From: Parapedobacter composti
GTDB lineage: Bacteria > Bacteroidota > Bacteroidia > Sphingobacteriales > Sphingobacteriaceae
Direction: 5' to 3'
Assembly (NCBI RefSeq): GCF_900112315.1
Contig: NZ_FOLL01000001.1
Span: 124,001 to 188,000, forward strand
DNA: 64,000 nt
Shown: positions 1 through 7,212 of the stretch, piece by piece
Position numbering within the stretch: position 1 is the stretch's first letter
Layout: the number at the start of each line of letters is the position of its first letter
Notes under the pieces: model-generated
What the model was told of the DNA's origin: nothing
The model's database searches: none
What the model saw: only the letters and a program-made list of their open reading frames with translations
Made by a program: the position numbers and the translations under genes

Positions 1-626
1 CCCAAGCCATAAGTGAACTCTCCGCGGTACAGACTGACGCTGATGTTTACCTCATCGCGGTGAAAGACGAGGCCATCGGCGCGGTGGCCGCAGAGCTACC
101 GCAGAACAGACGTGGTGTGACGGTACATACCGCAGGGAGCGTGGATATCGGTTCGCTTTCGCCGTACGCGGGCCGGTTTGGTGTGCTGTATCCGGTGCAG
201 ACCTTTTCTAAAGTTAAACCAGTTGATTTCTCGGTTATACCGATAGCGGTGGAAGCGTCTGACGAGCATGCCTATGCCATACTTAAAGGCTTAGCCGATA
301 GTATATCGGCGCGGGTGTTCCCCTGCAACTCCAAACAACGCTTGTCTCTCCATGTGGCGGCGGTGTTTGCCTGTAATTTTACCAACCACCTCTACGCCAT
401 CGGCGCGGATATCCTTCGAGGTCATGAACTGGACTTCGATTTGATACGGCCGCTCATTTTGGAAACGGCCGAAAAGGTGATGGTGCATTTACCGCATGAG
501 GTACAGACGGGCCCAGCGGTACGGGGCGACATCCGCACCATGCAAAGGCATTTGGAACTATTGAAAGGCCAGTCTGAGTTGTCGGATTTATATCAAAGCC
601 TGAGCAAACAAATCGGCCGGAAGTAA
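1..626 (+). CDS. Rossmann-like/DUF2520 protein, 5' truncated by window edge
   Basis: The reading frame is open from base 3, and the GTG at 60 is internal, so the true start lies upstream of the window. What remains is the second half of an N-terminal Rossmann domain (a segment DADVYLIAVKDEAI followed by VHTAGSV, as in NADP-binding oxidoreductases). An alpha-helical C-terminal domain of the DUF2520 type follows, with the recognisable segments FGVLYPVQTF and HVAAVFACNFTNHL. The family resembles ketopantoate or pyrroline-carboxylate reductases, but I know of no established substrate. It is convergent with the next gene, 7 bp apart. Family recognition is by motif resemblance only. Confidence 0.75.
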   Translation, partial: QAISELSAVQTDADVYLIAVKDEAIGAVAAELPQNRRGVTVHTAGSVDIGSLSPYAGRFGVLYPVQTFSKVKPVDFSVIPIAVEASDEHAYAILKGLADSISARVFPCNSKQRLSLHVAAVFACNFTNHLYAIGADILRGHELDFDLIRPLILETAEKVMVHLPHEVQTGPAVRGDIRTMQRHLELLKGQSELSDLYQSLSKQIGRK

Positions 627-633
627 CTGTGGG

Positions 634-1233
634 CTACTCTTCCCTGAATTGGCCGTTTATCCGCTCCAGATTAGTGATCATTTCTTGGATTCGCGCATTC
701 TCATTACGGATGTATTGCTTCATGAAAACAAAATGGCAAATCAGGAACCAGCATATCATAAACATGACTGTGCTAAGAAACATCCAAAAAGGCAACACGA
801 AATACATTTCGATGCCGTATAAGACGAAAGCAATAGCGATACAGGCCTCATATATCGTATAATTACGGGTATTGAAACGGTTACGCTTCTGTTGAAAGGC
901 CTTGAGGTAATTGATGTAATCCTGCGGTTTGGATAAAAGGCAGGCGCTGTTGTTGATCTGCCGGTAATCGTCCAACTGATTGAATAAATAATAGCAGATG
1001 CAGCCCGCCATGATAGCCAGTGCAAGGTATGTAGTCCAGGTCGAAAAGCTAACGGCAATACCTATCCATACCAAAATGATTACCGCAATGGCTACGGCTA
1101 CACTCTGCCAGAGCAACTTTTGGGCAAGTGCGTTTTTGCCGCTTTTGATGCGATTCAGTACCGTTTCAAAGCTAACATTCGGCTCCGGCTTTTGGCCCTG
1201 CCATAGCTGCTGTATCTCGTCAAACCCTTTCAT
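634..1233 (-). CDS. Multi-pass membrane protein, probable partner of the adjacent ECF sigma factor
   Basis: A 199-residue protein with a soluble N-terminus (about residues 1-40, MKGFDEIQQLWQGQ start) and four hydrophobic segments, near 42-62, 68-88, 128-148 and 150-172. A charged helical tail (NENARIQEMITNLERI) ends it. It starts 14 bp inside the end of the sigma-factor gene, so the two are translationally coupled. Proteins of this shape often follow sigma-70-family genes in Bacteroidota and are suspected sigma regulators. I see neither a zinc-binding anti-sigma motif nor a FecR domain, so the regulatory role is inferred from position only. Confidence 0.6.
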   Translation of the reverse strand: MKGFDEIQQLWQGQKPEPNVSFETVLNRIKSGKNALAQKLLWQSVAVAIAVIILVWIGIAVSFSTWTTYLALAIMAGCICYYLFNQLDDYRQINNSACLLSKPQDYINYLKAFQQKRNRFNTRNYTIYEACIAIAFVLYGIEMYFVLPFWMFLSTVMFMICWFLICHFVFMKQYIRNENARIQEMITNLERINGQFREE

Positions 1234-1717
1234 TGCTGTTATATATTTCAGTTAGCTTATGCTTTATTCGATGTATCTTTACGCGAAGGTTGCCTTCGGA
1301 TATGCCGGCTACTTCCGCAATTTCGGTATAAGGGACCTCGTCTAATACCATCGTAATGATAATCCGTTCGTTTTCTTCCAGCTGGGCGATAGATTTGTAT
1401 AAAAGCGCAATCTGTTCCTGTTTTTCGGAAGCTTCCTCTGCATAGTTCTCAATGATGTTGTCGTTAAGTTCGTCGGTCGCCCGGCGCTTAGCGGTGCGCA
1501 GATACGAAAGACAGGTGTTTACCGCTATCCGGTAAATCCACGTGGATAGCTGTGATTGATTGCGGAATTTATCAAGGTTCTGCCATACCTTGATAAAGGT
1601 TTCCTGCATCAGATCATTGGCGGAATCCCTATCGCCCGTATAGCCATAACACAGGTGATACACTTTCTTTGAATTATCTTCAAATAGTTGCTGGAACAGT
1701 TGTCGCTGGTTATTCAT
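1220..1717 (-). CDS. ECF-type RNA polymerase sigma factor
   Basis: At 165 residues it has the length of a typical ECF sigma factor. Region 2 covers about residues 10-78 (DSANDLMQETFIKVWQNLDKF, then STWIYRIAVNTCLSYLR, the -10 binding helices). Region 4 covers about residues 105-160 (LEENERIIITMVLDEVPYTE, then a helix-turn-helix with AEVAGISEGNLRVKIHRIK, the -35 recognition part). It heads a two-gene operon with the membrane protein at 634-1233. A TGTAACA-N15-CGTC element 21 bp upstream of the start could be its own target promoter. The physiological signal cannot be read from the sequence. Confidence 0.9.
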   Translation of the reverse strand: MNNQRQLFQQLFEDNSKKVYHLCYGYTGDRDSANDLMQETFIKVWQNLDKFRNQSQLSTWIYRIAVNTCLSYLRTAKRRATDELNDNIIENYAEEASEKQEQIALLYKSIAQLEENERIIITMVLDEVPYTEIAEVAGISEGNLRVKIHRIKHKLTEIYNSNERV

Positions 1718-1737
1718 CTATGCCGTTACGTTAATTT

Positions 1738-1763
1738 GACGTGCTTGATGCCAAGATGTTACA
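1738..1763 (-). promoter_or_regulatory. Candidate ECF-type (autoregulatory) promoter of the sigma-factor operon
   Basis: On the minus strand, TGTAACA (1763-1757) is followed after 15 bases by CGTC (1741-1738). This is the -35 AAC / -10 CGTC layout typical of ECF-dependent promoters. The expected start of transcription is near 1731, about 14 bases before the ATG at 1717. The housekeeping TAnnTTTG element is not seen here. Autoregulation is an inference. Confidence 0.45.
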
Positions 1764-1779
1764 ATAATTCATTACCTTT

Positions 1780-2220
1780 ATGCCTATGGAAACCATTATT
1801 CCCATACTCATCGCTATCACTGTTTTTGCACTCCAGGCCTATGCCAATTACCAAAAGGAGCAAGAGAAGGCACGGAAAAGGAACTTAGGCCGGCCCCCGC
1901 TGCCGGAAGATAATGCCGATCACCTGCCCCATGGCCCCGATCACCGATCACGGGTCCCCGATCCCCGATCCCCGACCCCCGGTCACCGATCACCGACCCC
2001 CGATCCCCGGCCACAAGTAAAACCGGCGTTTGAGGATTATTCAGGCGTTGTAGATGCCAGAAAGATAAGGCGGATCCGCCAGGCCCGCGATGGGCGGCAA
2101 ACACCTCAGCGGTTAGAAGTGGAAGAAGGGACAGCTCCATTAGCGAAATGGGATGAACCGGTGTTCGATCTCCGAGATGCCGTGATTAAATCGGCAATCC
2201 TCGAGCGGCCCTATAAATAA
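1780..2220 (+). CDS. Small conserved protein with an N-terminal membrane anchor and a repeat-encoded linker
   Basis: A protein of 146 residues. Residues 1-20 (METIIPILIAITVFALQAY core) form one membrane helix, followed by a basic stretch (KEQEKARKRN). The middle, about residues 50-80, is a proline/arginine/aspartate-rich linker encoded by a tandem 7-bp array (1935-2011) and reads as seven-residue periods such as DPRSPTP and GHRSPTP. The C-terminus (VFDLRDAVIKSAILERPY) resembles a tail found in small uncharacterised Bacteroidota proteins, from memory. No function is known to me. Because 7 is not a multiple of 3, gain or loss of one unit would shift the frame and remove this tail. Confidence 0.6.
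   Translation: MPMETIIPILIAITVFALQAYANYQKEQEKARKRNLGRPPLPEDNADHLPHGPDHRSRVPDPRSPTPGHRSPTPDPRPQVKPAFEDYSGVVDARKIRRIRQARDGRQTPQRLEVEEGTAPLAKWDEPVFDLRDAVIKSAILERPYK
1935..2011. repeat. Tandem heptanucleotide array, 11 units of 7 bp (CCCCGAT-like)
   Basis: Eleven head-to-tail units can be read without a gap: CCCCGAT, CACCGAT, CACGGGT, CCCCGAT, CCCCGAT, CCCCGAC, CCCCGGT, CACCGAT, CACCGAC, CCCCGAT, CCCCGGC. The array lies inside the small gene at 1780-2220 and is open in the coding frame. It is a short tandem repeat and has no spacers, so it is not a CRISPR. Confidence 0.9.
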
Positions 2221-2232
2221 ACACTTAGGGGC

Positions 2233-3024
2233 TTACGGACTTATCTTCAAGTTAAAATCATCCATATCTTTCAAGAAGGGTAAACTCGTGCGTGTGTCAT
2301 CCAAATCCCTTCGGTAGATCGTAAACGTATATAGATCTTCATATTCTGGTTTGTAGTATACCACGTCGCCTATCGGCGATATACACATCGAACCTCCGGA
2401 GTAATAAATCTCGTTGCCGTCGTGCCCCACGCGGTTTACGCCGATGACAAATGCTTGGTTTTCAATAGCCCTGGCCGGAATCAGGCTCCGCCAGTGTGCA
2501 GAGCGTTTGTCTGGCCAGTTGGCCACATAAAGCAAAACATCATAGGCACCGTTGAGATTACGCGACCATACCGGAAAGCGGAGGTCATAGCAGATCATCG
2601 GACAGATCTTCCAACCGTTGAGTTCTACGATGACCCGCTTGTTGCCAGGTGTGAAGACGGTATCTTCCTTTGCAAGACCAAATAGGTGGCGTTTGTCGTA
2701 CTTAACATAGTCGCCATCTTTGGTCATCCATACAAACCGGTTATAATAGTTGCCCCCTTCTTCAATGATGAGGCTTCCCGCTACTACACAATCATATTGT
2801 TGGGCTATTTTGAGCATCCAATGCATGGTTTTTCCATCGGATTTTTCGGCGCACTTCTCCACGTTCATCGTAAAACCAGTATTGAACATTTCGGGTAATA
2901 TAATCAGATCCGTTTTTTCACGGATGGCCGATAGCCGACGTGACAGGTTATCCAGATTTTTGTCAATATTCTCCCAAAAAAGATAAGCCTGAAACGTCGT
3001 GATTTTTAATGCATCCATATCCAT
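2233..3024 (-). CDS. Nitrilase-superfamily amidase, omega-amidase (YafV-like)
   Basis: A 263-residue member of the carbon-nitrogen hydrolase superfamily. The full catalytic triad is visible: Glu45 in LPEMFNTGF, Lys111 in YDKRHLFG and Cys145 in ICYDLRFPVW. The LPEMF and CYDLRFPVWSRN segments match the YafV/omega-amidase branch, which hydrolyses alpha-ketoglutaramate-type omega-amides and acts as metabolite repair. There is no signal peptide, so it should be cytoplasmic. Three in-frame ATGs lie close together (MDMDALK), leaving the start uncertain by a few residues. It is monocistronic and convergent with the repeat-bearing small gene. Confidence 0.85.
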   Translation of the reverse strand: MDMDALKITTFQAYLFWENIDKNLDNLSRRLSAIREKTDLIILPEMFNTGFTMNVEKCAEKSDGKTMHWMLKIAQQYDCVVAGSLIIEEGGNYYNRFVWMTKDGDYVKYDKRHLFGLAKEDTVFTPGNKRVIVELNGWKICPMICYDLRFPVWSRNLNGAYDVLLYVANWPDKRSAHWRSLIPARAIENQAFVIGVNRVGHDGNEIYYSGGSMCISPIGDVVYYKPEYEDLYTFTIYRRDLDDTRTSLPFLKDMDDFNLKISP

Positions 3025-3432
3025 AAGCTATGGTGTCCGTTTATTTGTAATTGTATGGCGTGCGATTCGCCACAAGTTAGTAAAAAAAATACAAAAAGCG
3101 AATGATCAAGTGCAGGTCGCAATTATGCTGCCAGTTTCTGGTTGGCCACTTGTTCTAAAATGACGGCTGACCAATACCCCTAATTAATGTACATCAAGTG
3201 GAATGTAACAGGGTTTTAAAAGGTTAGCAATAGGTGTTTTCCCCTATGAAGTCCCTATAACATCCCTATAATATCCCTATAAAGACCTAATAAATAGGGG
3301 GAAAGGTTGGCAGTCAGTGGCCGGACGGGGTATACCCAGTTTGGTATTGAAAAGCATTTGCTCGCGGGGGTATAAACAATTAACAGGTATATATGTATTA
3401 TTGTACGGAAAAAAGGATTAGACGTTGGTTGT
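3025..3432. other. 408-bp intergenic region between the amidase and the LacI-type regulator
   Basis: This divergent intergenic region must hold promoters for the amidase (minus) and the regulator (plus), but I find no clean TTTG/TAnnTTTG pair for either. It is AT-rich near 3080-3110. It contains a five-unit 11-bp array at 3241-3295. No ORF of convincing coding character is present. Confidence 0.6.
3241..3295. repeat. Five-unit 11-bp direct repeat array (TCCCTATAAnn)
   Basis: Contiguous 11-bp units: CCCCTATGAAG, TCCCTATAACA, TCCCTATAATA, TCCCTATAAAG, ACCTAATAAAT. The middle three share TCCCTATAA exactly. The period is close to one helical turn, so repeated faces would align on one side of the DNA. 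A second five-unit 11-bp array occurs at 51093-51147. Its first two units read on the other strand also contain ATATCC-type elements. Confidence 0.8.
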
Positions 3433-4443
3433 ATGGATGCCATAAACATAAAGGTGCTGGCAGAGAAGCTCGGGCTCTCTACCTCAACGGTGTCACGGGC
3501 TTTCCGTGGTAACAGCGATATCAATGCGAAAACCAAGCAGCGTATTCTCGAAACGGCCGAAACATTGGGGTATCAGCCCAACATGTATGCCAGCAGCCTG
3601 CGTGACCAAAAGAGTAAGACCATTGCCATCGTAGTGCCCGAATTTGCGAATAATTTCTTTTCGCAGGCGATTCATGGCATTGAGCGGGAGGCGCGCATGA
3701 ATGGCTACCACACCTTGATTTATGTGACCGACGATGATTACGAGAAGGAGGCTTCTTTCGTGACCCAGATTTGCAACGGCCGTGTGGAAGGGGTGATCAT
3801 GTCAGTGTCCGGCGAAGGGCACCGGCATCAATACCTGGAGTTGCTGGCAAAGCGGGGCATTCCCTTGGTTTTTTTTGATCGGTATTATGATGATGTGGCG
3901 GCGACCAAGGTCACGGCAAATGACTATGAGAGCAGCTATGCCGCCACAAAGCACTTGCTTGACAAAGGTTGTTCCAGGGTGGCTTATTTGGTCGTCAACA
4001 AACATGTGTCTATCGGCAAAATTCGCCTACAGGGCTATGTCGATGCGCTGCGCGACTACGGTATGGCAGCGGATGACGACCTCATCGTGGAATGTACCAA
4101 TGACCGGTACGAAATCCGCAGGCGACTGGCCGAATCGTTCGGGCGGCTGCAGCCTGACGGTATTTTTGCCGCCGTCGAGCGGCTGGCGATAGCAACGTAC
4201 CGGTTCTGTAGCGAAGAAGGTATCGCGATCCCCGAGAATCTGAAAGTTATCGGATTCTCAAGCCTGGAAATCGCAGACTTGCTTAATCCTGCGCTCAGTA
4301 CGGTTACTCAACCTGCTTATGAGATGGGGGCCACTGCGGCCGCCGTGTTATTTCGCGCACTCAAGGCCGGCGAAAAGCGAACTGGCAATGAAAGTATTAT
4401 TCTGCCATCGGTACTGATGGAGCGGAAGTCGAGCGCCGGATAG
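3433..4443 (+). CDS. LacI-family transcriptional regulator of the starch/maltose locus
   Basis: A 336-residue protein with the standard LacI layout. An N-terminal helix-turn-helix (residues 4-25, VLAEKLGLSTSTVSRAFRG) and hinge helix are followed by a periplasmic-binding-protein-like sensor domain (from about residue 60, KTIAIVVPEFANNFF). It stands directly upstream of a maltodextrin operon transcribed the same way. A perfect 20-bp palindrome with a central CG (4503-4522), the usual form of a LacI-family site, lies between the two. It is therefore very likely the local repressor, released by a maltose-type sugar. Bacteroides controls its starch locus with SusR, so LacI control is the alternative arrangement in the phylum. 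Confidence 0.9.
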   Translation: MDAINIKVLAEKLGLSTSTVSRAFRGNSDINAKTKQRILETAETLGYQPNMYASSLRDQKSKTIAIVVPEFANNFFSQAIHGIEREARMNGYHTLIYVTDDDYEKEASFVTQICNGRVEGVIMSVSGEGHRHQYLELLAKRGIPLVFFDRYYDDVAATKVTANDYESSYAATKHLLDKGCSRVAYLVVNKHVSIGKIRLQGYVDALRDYGMAADDDLIVECTNDRYEIRRRLAESFGRLQPDGIFAAVERLAIATYRFCSEEGIAIPENLKVIGFSSLEIADLLNPALSTVTQPAYEMGATAAAVLFRALKAGEKRTGNESIILPSVLMERKSSAG

Positions 4444-4466
4444 CTTCAAAAAAAAATCTTTTTTTC

Positions 4467-4496
4467 TTTGAATTCAACGGATGTTGTATACATTTG
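4467..4496 (+). promoter_or_regulatory. Bacteroidota housekeeping promoter of the starch operon
   Basis: A TTTG at 4467-4470 (-33 element) is followed after 18 bases by TACATTTG at 4489-4496, an exact match to the -7 consensus TAnnTTTG. Transcription should start near 4503, giving a leader of about 75 bases before the ATG at 4579. The operator begins at that start point. Confidence 0.75.
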
Positions 4497-4502
4497 TTTA
4501 AG

Positions 4503-4522
4503 TTTCGGGAACGTTCCCGAAA
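4503..4522. promoter_or_regulatory. LacI-family operator, perfect 20-bp palindrome
   Basis: TTTCGGGAACGTTCCCGAAA is identical to its reverse complement and has the central CG step typical of LacI/CcpA-type operators. It covers the expected +1 to +20 of the promoter at 4467-4496, so a bound repressor would block initiation or early elongation. I saw no second copy in the window. Confidence 0.8.
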
Positions 4523-4578
4523 ATGCTGACCAGCAAAAGTGATCTTTTGCACCCGATTATATAGCCAAAATTGAGGTC

Positions 4579-7161
4579 ATGAAAGGTATTCTTTTTTGTT
4601 TCTTATGGGGGCTGGCCGTATTGACAGGCTGTAAGAAGCCGTCAGGAGACGATTCGCCCGGGCCTGATCCGGTGGTCCCGGAAGCCGAAACGGGCCTACT
4701 CACATTTATGCCCGCTTTTCCCACAGCCAATGAGGAGATAACGCTGCGGTTCGACAGCGGCAGAGGTAACCGGGAACTACATGGATATGCCGGCGATGTG
4801 TATGCACATATCGGCGTGATTACGTCCTTGAGCGGCGGTGCAACGGATTGGCGGTACGTCAAGACGGAATGGGGGGAAAACACCGCCGCCACGCGGTTGG
4901 TGGATATTGGAAACGGGGTATACGAGCTTAAATTGAAGCCGCGTGTGTATTTTGGGGTGCCTACGGGCGAAAAACTGCTTAAAATTGCGTTGGTTTTGCG
5001 CAGTGCGGACGGTTCGAAAGTGGGCAGAAACAGCGATGGCAGCGATCTGTACGTGCCGTTGTTTGAACAGGGTGGCTTGCATGTCCGTTTTTCTGGTCCT
5101 GAAATGCAGCCGCTGTTTTCCCCGCAGCCTTCAAAACTTGTTTATGCGCCCGGTGAGACCATTGAGCTGACGGCGCTGGCTTCCACGTCCGTCGAGCTGG
5201 CGATTCATGTCAACGGAAATCTCATCGGGACGGACCGCGGGACGACGTTGCGCGCTACCTATACCTTTACCCAGTCGGGCGAGCACACCTTTACAGCAGT
5301 GGCTACGGAAAGCGGAAAATCCGGTGAAGCTGGCTTTTCCGTGTTGGTGCTGGGCGATCCGGAAATAGCGGAGCTTCCCGCCGGGGCTGCGCCCAACGGT
5401 GTCACCTTCATGAGCGGCGGATCCGCAGCGGTATTCGCGCTGACCGCGCCGGGCAAAACGTCGGCCTATTTGCTGGGCGACTTCAATGACTGGTCATTTC
5501 AGCCGGAAAGCCTGATGAAGCGCACGCCTGACGGCAAGCATTGGTGGGCGGCCGTAGACGGCTTGGACCCGCAGGCCGCCTATGCGTACCAGTTTGTGAT
5601 AGATGGCACTATCCGTGTGGCTGACCCGTATGCGGAGCTGGTGCTTGACCCTGACCACGACCAGTACATTCCGGGGCATACCTACCCCAACCTGAAATCC
5701 TACCCGCACGGAAAAACCAGCGGGATAGTCGCTGTGACGACGGCCAACGAGCATCGGTATGCGTGGCGTACGCAAGGGTTCCGGCGGCCGCATCCGCACG
5801 ATTTGGTGATTTATGAATTGCATGTAAGGGATTTTATCGCGGCCAGAAACTATAAGACGCTGGTTGACACGCTTAACTATTTGACTAACTTGGGAGTCAA
5901 CGCGTTACAGCTGATGCCTGTCAACGAATTCGAGGGTAATTCCAGCTGGGGGTATAATCCGTCGTTTTACTTCGCGCCGGATAAATACTATGGCACTAAA
6001 AACGATCTCAAGCAATTAATCGATGAATGCCATGCAAGGGGGATTGCTGTCATCCTTGATGTGGTGCTGAACCATACGTTCGGCCAGTCGCCCTTGGTGC
6101 GGCTTTACGCCGAGAACGGAAGGCCTTCGGCAGACAATCCTTGGCTCAACACAGAAGCCCGCCATCCGTTCAACGTGGGATACGACTTCAACCACGAAAG
6201 TGAATACACGAAAGCTTTTGTGAGCGATGTGTTGCGGTTTTGGATGGAAGAATACCGGGTGGATGGCTTCCGCTTTGACTTGTCTAAAGGTTTTACGCAA
6301 AAAAATACAGGCACGTCTGAAAGTGGGGTCGCCGCCTGGAGCGCGTATGATGCATCGCGCGTTGCTATCTGGAAAGCATACCATGCGTTTATCCGATCCA
6401 TTGATGCGGACTTTTTCGTCATATTGGAGCATTTTGCCGACGATAGCGAGGAAAGCGAGCTGGCAGCCGAGGGTATGCTACTGTGGAATAACCTGAACCA
6501 CCCGTTCAACGAGGCTACAATGGGCTGGCTGGAGCAGTCGGATTTCAAAAGGTTGTTTCATACCGAACATGGTTTTTCCGCGCCTAATTTGGTGAGCTAT
6601 ATGGAAAGCCATGATGAGGAGCGTATCATGTTCAAAAACCTGGCGTATGGCAACCGATCGGGGGGGTATGACGTACGTCAACTCAATACGGCATTGAAGC
6701 GCGTAGAAATGGCCGCGGCCTTTCTGCTGGCGGCACCGGGGCCGAAAATGATGTGGCAGTTTGGGGAGCTTGGGTATGATGTCTCCATTGAGGAGAATGG
6801 GCGCACCGGAGAGAAGCCGGTGCTATGGGAATACAACAAGGGGCCGCGCCGTGAACTTTACGAGGCTTTCGGCCGTTTAATCGGGTTTAAAACACACAAT
6901 GAGATTTTCCGTCACGGCACATTTACTTACCAACTGGCCGGAGCCGTCAAATATATCAGTCTGATGCATGCAGGCCAGCAGGTGGTTGTGGTGGGCAATT
7001 TTGACGTGGTGCCGCGCAGGGCTGATGTCGAAGAGATTTCAGCAGGAGATTGGTACGATAATATGGGCAGGCAGGTGATACGGCTGGACGAGGGGTACGC
7101 CAAGTCGCTCGCCCCCGGTGAATATTATGTGTACAGCAAAACGGCATTGGCAAGCCGATAA
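4579..7161 (+). CDS. Outer-membrane lipoprotein alpha-amylase family protein (GH13)
   Basis: An 860-residue secreted lipoprotein. The signal peptide ends in LTGC with lipidated Cys18, followed by KKPSGDD, whose charges could serve as a surface-export signal. Residues about 20-270 look like beta-sandwich domains. A CBM48-like module (LLGDFNDWSF) spans about 285-375, and the GH13 catalytic barrel runs from about 405. The four GH13 regions are visible: DVVLNH, GFRFDLSK with nucleophile Asp567, ILEHFAD with acid/base Glu617, and MESHDEE with Asp679. It should cut starch or branched glucan at the cell surface, the job of SusG in Bacteroides. First gene of the operon, 51 bp before susC. Exact bond specificity (amylase or pullulanase) is not decided. 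Confidence 0.88.
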   Translation: MKGILFCFLWGLAVLTGCKKPSGDDSPGPDPVVPEAETGLLTFMPAFPTANEEITLRFDSGRGNRELHGYAGDVYAHIGVITSLSGGATDWRYVKTEWGENTAATRLVDIGNGVYELKLKPRVYFGVPTGEKLLKIALVLRSADGSKVGRNSDGSDLYVPLFEQGGLHVRFSGPEMQPLFSPQPSKLVYAPGETIELTALASTSVELAIHVNGNLIGTDRGTTLRATYTFTQSGEHTFTAVATESGKSGEAGFSVLVLGDPEIAELPAGAAPNGVTFMSGGSAAVFALTAPGKTSAYLLGDFNDWSFQPESLMKRTPDGKHWWAAVDGLDPQAAYAYQFVIDGTIRVADPYAELVLDPDHDQYIPGHTYPNLKSYPHGKTSGIVAVTTANEHRYAWRTQGFRRPHPHDLVIYELHVRDFIAARNYKTLVDTLNYLTNLGVNALQLMPVNEFEGNSSWGYNPSFYFAPDKYYGTKNDLKQLIDECHARGIAVILDVVLNHTFGQSPLVRLYAENGRPSADNPWLNTEARHPFNVGYDFNHESEYTKAFVSDVLRFWMEEYRVDGFRFDLSKGFTQKNTGTSESGVAAWSAYDASRVAIWKAYHAFIRSIDADFFVILEHFADDSEESELAAEGMLLWNNLNHPFNEATMGWLEQSDFKRLFHTEHGFSAPNLVSYMESHDEERIMFKNLAYGNRSGGYDVRQLNTALKRVEMAAAFLLAAPGPKMMWQFGELGYDVSIEENGRTGEKPVLWEYNKGPRRELYEAFGRLIGFKTHNEIFRHGTFTYQLAGAVKYISLMHAGQQVVVVGNFDVVPRRADVEEISAGDWYDNMGRQVIRLDEGYAKSLAPGEYYVYSKTALASR

Positions 7162-7212
7162 AAAAGAGCGTTGCGGGACGAAACAAAAGCATGGAAACCA
7201 AAATGACTGAAT

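Noticed and set aside
1935..2011. CRISPR-like array
   Set aside because: Units of 7 bp are contiguous with no spacers and lie in a coding frame; this is a simple tandem repeat.
3241..3295. CRISPR or insertion-sequence terminal repeats
   Set aside because: The 11-bp units have no spacers, no target duplication and no transposase nearby.
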